DNA of 37,875 bases from Lachnospiraceae bacterium (GTDB lineage Bacteria > Bacillota_A > Clostridia > Lachnospirales > Lachnospiraceae). The stretch covers positions 1-37,875 of the forward strand of contig JAFQCI010000111.1 of the NCBI GenBank assembly GCA_017416505.1. The letters are read 5' to 3'. The position numbers were made by a program, and so were the translations under genes. The notes under the pieces were generated by a model. The model was not told where the DNA came from and searched no databases. It saw only the letters and a list, made by a program, of their open reading frames with translations. Shown here one piece after another: positions 36,697 through 37,875 of this stretch (its first letter is position 1; each line of letters starts with the position of its first letter).

Positions 36697-36800
36697 GGAG
36701 AGATAAGTGATTGCGAAACGCAAATGTTATTTACGAAAGTGATGCAAAAGAAACAAAACAACGCAGGCACGCTTTCGCTGCGTTCGGCTCGTAGCGGTAC
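36697..36800 (+). ncRNA. Structured ~100-bp element B (pseudoknot) after uvrA
   Basis: AACGCAG (36760-36766) pairs with CTGCGTT (36778-36784). The 11-nt loop (GCA, then CGCTTTCG) is complementary to an upstream strand (CGAAAGTG, one bulged A, TGC; 36734-36745) across an A-rich linker. GCTCGTAGC and GGTAC follow. The layout matches element A (26863) with different bases. Direct repeats flank it: AAGTATTTGAAGTAGAG (36680-36696) and AAATATTTGAAATAGAG (36802-36818). Confidence 0.6.
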
Positions 36801-36833
36801 TAAATATTTGAAATAGAGCTAAAGGAGAAAAAT

Positions 36834-37241
36834 ATGTCAAATCATAAGAAGAAAAAGAAAGTAGAAGTTACGAAGGAAAAGGTAGTTTTCTTGGATTTAT
36901 TTTATATGACACCAAATGAGGTGGAGGTTAAGGAGATGGCGGATTTTCTAAAGGAAAGTGGAGAAGTTATGGTGGACTTCTGGGAAGAGATGGAAGTTTT
37001 TGAAGTTGGAAAAGCCGGGCTGGAGCCTGTTACTTTTGAAAAGAATAGGGTAGAGTTCGGTCATCCTTCCGACCTGGCATTTATAAAAAATCGTGGCATT
37101 CAGAGTATTTTTGTAGTTACGGCTGAGGAAAAGGCGTTTGAACAGTTAAAGGACTGCATGGAGAAACTGGTGGAGCAGTTTGGTGGTTTTATATGCAGTG
37201 ACAGCGAAGATTTTAAGCCTTTTTACATGGGAAAGCAGTAA
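36834..37241 (+). CDS. Conserved-looking protein of unknown function
   Basis: 135 residues, no family recognised. A Lys-rich N-terminus (KKKKKVEVTKEK) is followed by a compact alpha/beta domain: VVFLDLFYMT, an acidic helix, then IQSIFVVTAEEKAF and a helix ending QFGGFICSDSEDFKPFYMG. It has no membrane segment or signal peptide. SD AAAGGAG is well placed and codon use matches its neighbours, so it is a real gene. It follows element B. Confidence 0.7.
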   Translation: MSNHKKKKKVEVTKEKVVFLDLFYMTPNEVEVKEMADFLKESGEVMVDFWEEMEVFEVGKAGLEPVTFEKNRVEFGHPSDLAFIKNRGIQSIFVVTAEEKAFEQLKDCMEKLVEQFGGFICSDSEDFKPFYMGKQ

Positions 37242-37272
37242 TCTTAGAAATAGGAAAAGAGGCAATGACAAA

Positions 37273-37764
37273 GTGTATACAAGAGATAAATTAGTCAAAG
37301 TATTAAAAATTAAAAATGTGATATTTACGGTTTTGGGGATTTTTAACATTATAATATCAGTTTATTGCATAATTTCTCTGGTTGTTTATTATAGGGAACA
37401 ATTAGAGACAGTTCTACACGCAAAATCGACTCCGGAATCGATTGTTCGCTTTATTGTTGGTATGATTCTTGTGATATTATCTTATATTTCAAGGCGTTTG
37501 ATTGGTGATGCAAATTTTTATTCCAGTTATTTTGAGGGTGATTTAGATGGCTATGTTAAATATAGTGATTTGGCAGAAGTAACAGGAAAAAGTGAGGGTA
37601 CGATAAAATGGCAATTGCATTTTTTCCGTAAAATCTATATGAAAAATTATGAAATAAAAATAATAGATGACGTAGAACAGGTAGTTCTGGACAGCAAAAA
37701 ATGCCTGTGTGAATGCAGAAATTGTGGTGCACCCATTGAAATACTGTGGTCGCAATCCCATTAG
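37273..37764 (+). CDS. Two-helix membrane protein with an incomplete C-terminal zinc ribbon
   Basis: 163 residues. Two membrane helices (about 13-38 and 60-80) precede a cytoplasmic helical domain (SDLAEVTGKSEGTIKWQLHF, HTH-like) and a short Cys motif CLCECRNCGAPIE. In similar proteins I recall the zinc ribbon has a second CxxC pair; here the frame ends seven residues later, so the tail may be truncated. The likely start is GTG 37273 with AAGAGG 10 nt upstream; the open frame continues upstream over the previous gene. Function unknown. Confidence 0.6.
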   Translation: MYTRDKLVKVLKIKNVIFTVLGIFNIIISVYCIISLVVYYREQLETVLHAKSTPESIVRFIVGMILVILSYISRRLIGDANFYSSYFEGDLDGYVKYSDLAEVTGKSEGTIKWQLHFFRKIYMKNYEIKIIDDVEQVVLDSKKCLCECRNCGAPIEILWSQSH

Positions 37765-37789
37765 CTTTAGATGATGGGTTAAGACCACA
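37745..37789 (+). repeat. Inverted repeat at the end of the zinc-ribbon gene
   Basis: TGTGGTC (37745-37751) pairs with GACCACA (37783-37789), with an inner CCCAT/ATGGG stem. It spans the stop codon. No T run follows, so terminator function is doubtful. Confidence 0.5.
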
Positions 37790-37799
37790 AAATCAATTG

Positions 37800-37828
37800 T
37801 TGCAATAGCTTATATTTATTGTTATAAT
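37800..37828 (+). promoter_or_regulatory. Strong sigma-A promoter reading out of the window
   Basis: TTGCAA (37800-37805), 17-bp spacer, perfect TATAAT (37823-37828). The gene it drives starts beyond the window. Confidence 0.65.
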
Positions 37829-37875
37829 TTGTATATATGCGAACATTGATAACTGTATATATAAGGTTGTGCTGA

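Noticed and set aside
1..37875. CRISPR arrays, integrases, transposases, tRNA-linked attachment sites
   Set aside because: No regular repeat-spacer pattern and no such proteins. No tRNA 3' end is repeated in the window.

Overview
The window is AT-rich, densely coded and almost entirely on the + strand. It reads as a chromosomal segment of a Gram-positive anaerobe of the class Clostridia, most likely Lachnospiraceae. Supporting signs are Gram-positive gene orders (ispF-cysE-cysS-mrnC-rlmB-sigH, and ftsE-ftsX-hydrolase-S41 protease), a Cys T-box, the sporulation sigma factor SigH, strong Shine-Dalgarno sites, a LexA/DinR-type box before uvrBA and an MsmX-type shared sugar ATPase. The genus is an inference. 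I see no phage, integrase, transposase or CRISPR array.

Layout. 1-323: tRNA-Asp, -Val and -Leu with a terminator. 507-3836: a large GGDEF protein with a degenerate NTPase-like region, TPR-like helices and a GAF-like region. 3949-9148: a NarL-type two-component system followed by an ABC-2 exporter (one ATPase, two permeases). 9240-9468: tRNA-Arg and tRNA-Gln with terminators. 9549-12817: S1 protein CvfB, RidA, a CPBP membrane protease and a zinc-ribbon membrane protein. 12957-17910: ispF, a Cys T-box, cysE, cysS, mrnC, rlmB, sigH and tRNA-Thr. 18081-20225: an LCP-like protein lacking the usual catalytic motifs and a small protein resembling WecG/TagA glycosyltransferases. 20380-22822: the MsmX-type ATPase and a CdaR/PucR-type regulator. 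22849-26845: FtsEX, its likely M23 hydrolase partner and a lipoprotein S41 protease. 26965-29825: pyrophosphatase, an IspD/TarI-like cytidylyltransferase and a membrane chemoreceptor. 30028-31582: a three-gene redox cassette (TlpA-like lipoprotein, 45-residue CxxC membrane peptide, NapH-like polyferredoxin). 31772-36694: uvrB and uvrA. 36834-37764: two proteins I do not recognise fully.

The most unusual signals are non-coding. Two ~100-bp elements (about 26863-26959 and 36697-36800) lie between genes. Both share a layout in which an upstream strand pairs with the loop of a downstream hairpin (a pseudoknot); the pairing is kept although the bases differ, and both end in GGTAC. Each is flanked by imperfect direct repeats; for the second, the repeat copies the 3' end of uvrA. 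A second family of small hairpins with loop GAGGYACGA occurs just after two stop codons (13507 and 31595). The most interesting protein-level signals are the redox cassette with its tiny CxxC peptide and the neighbouring pair of apparently degenerate wall-assembly proteins.
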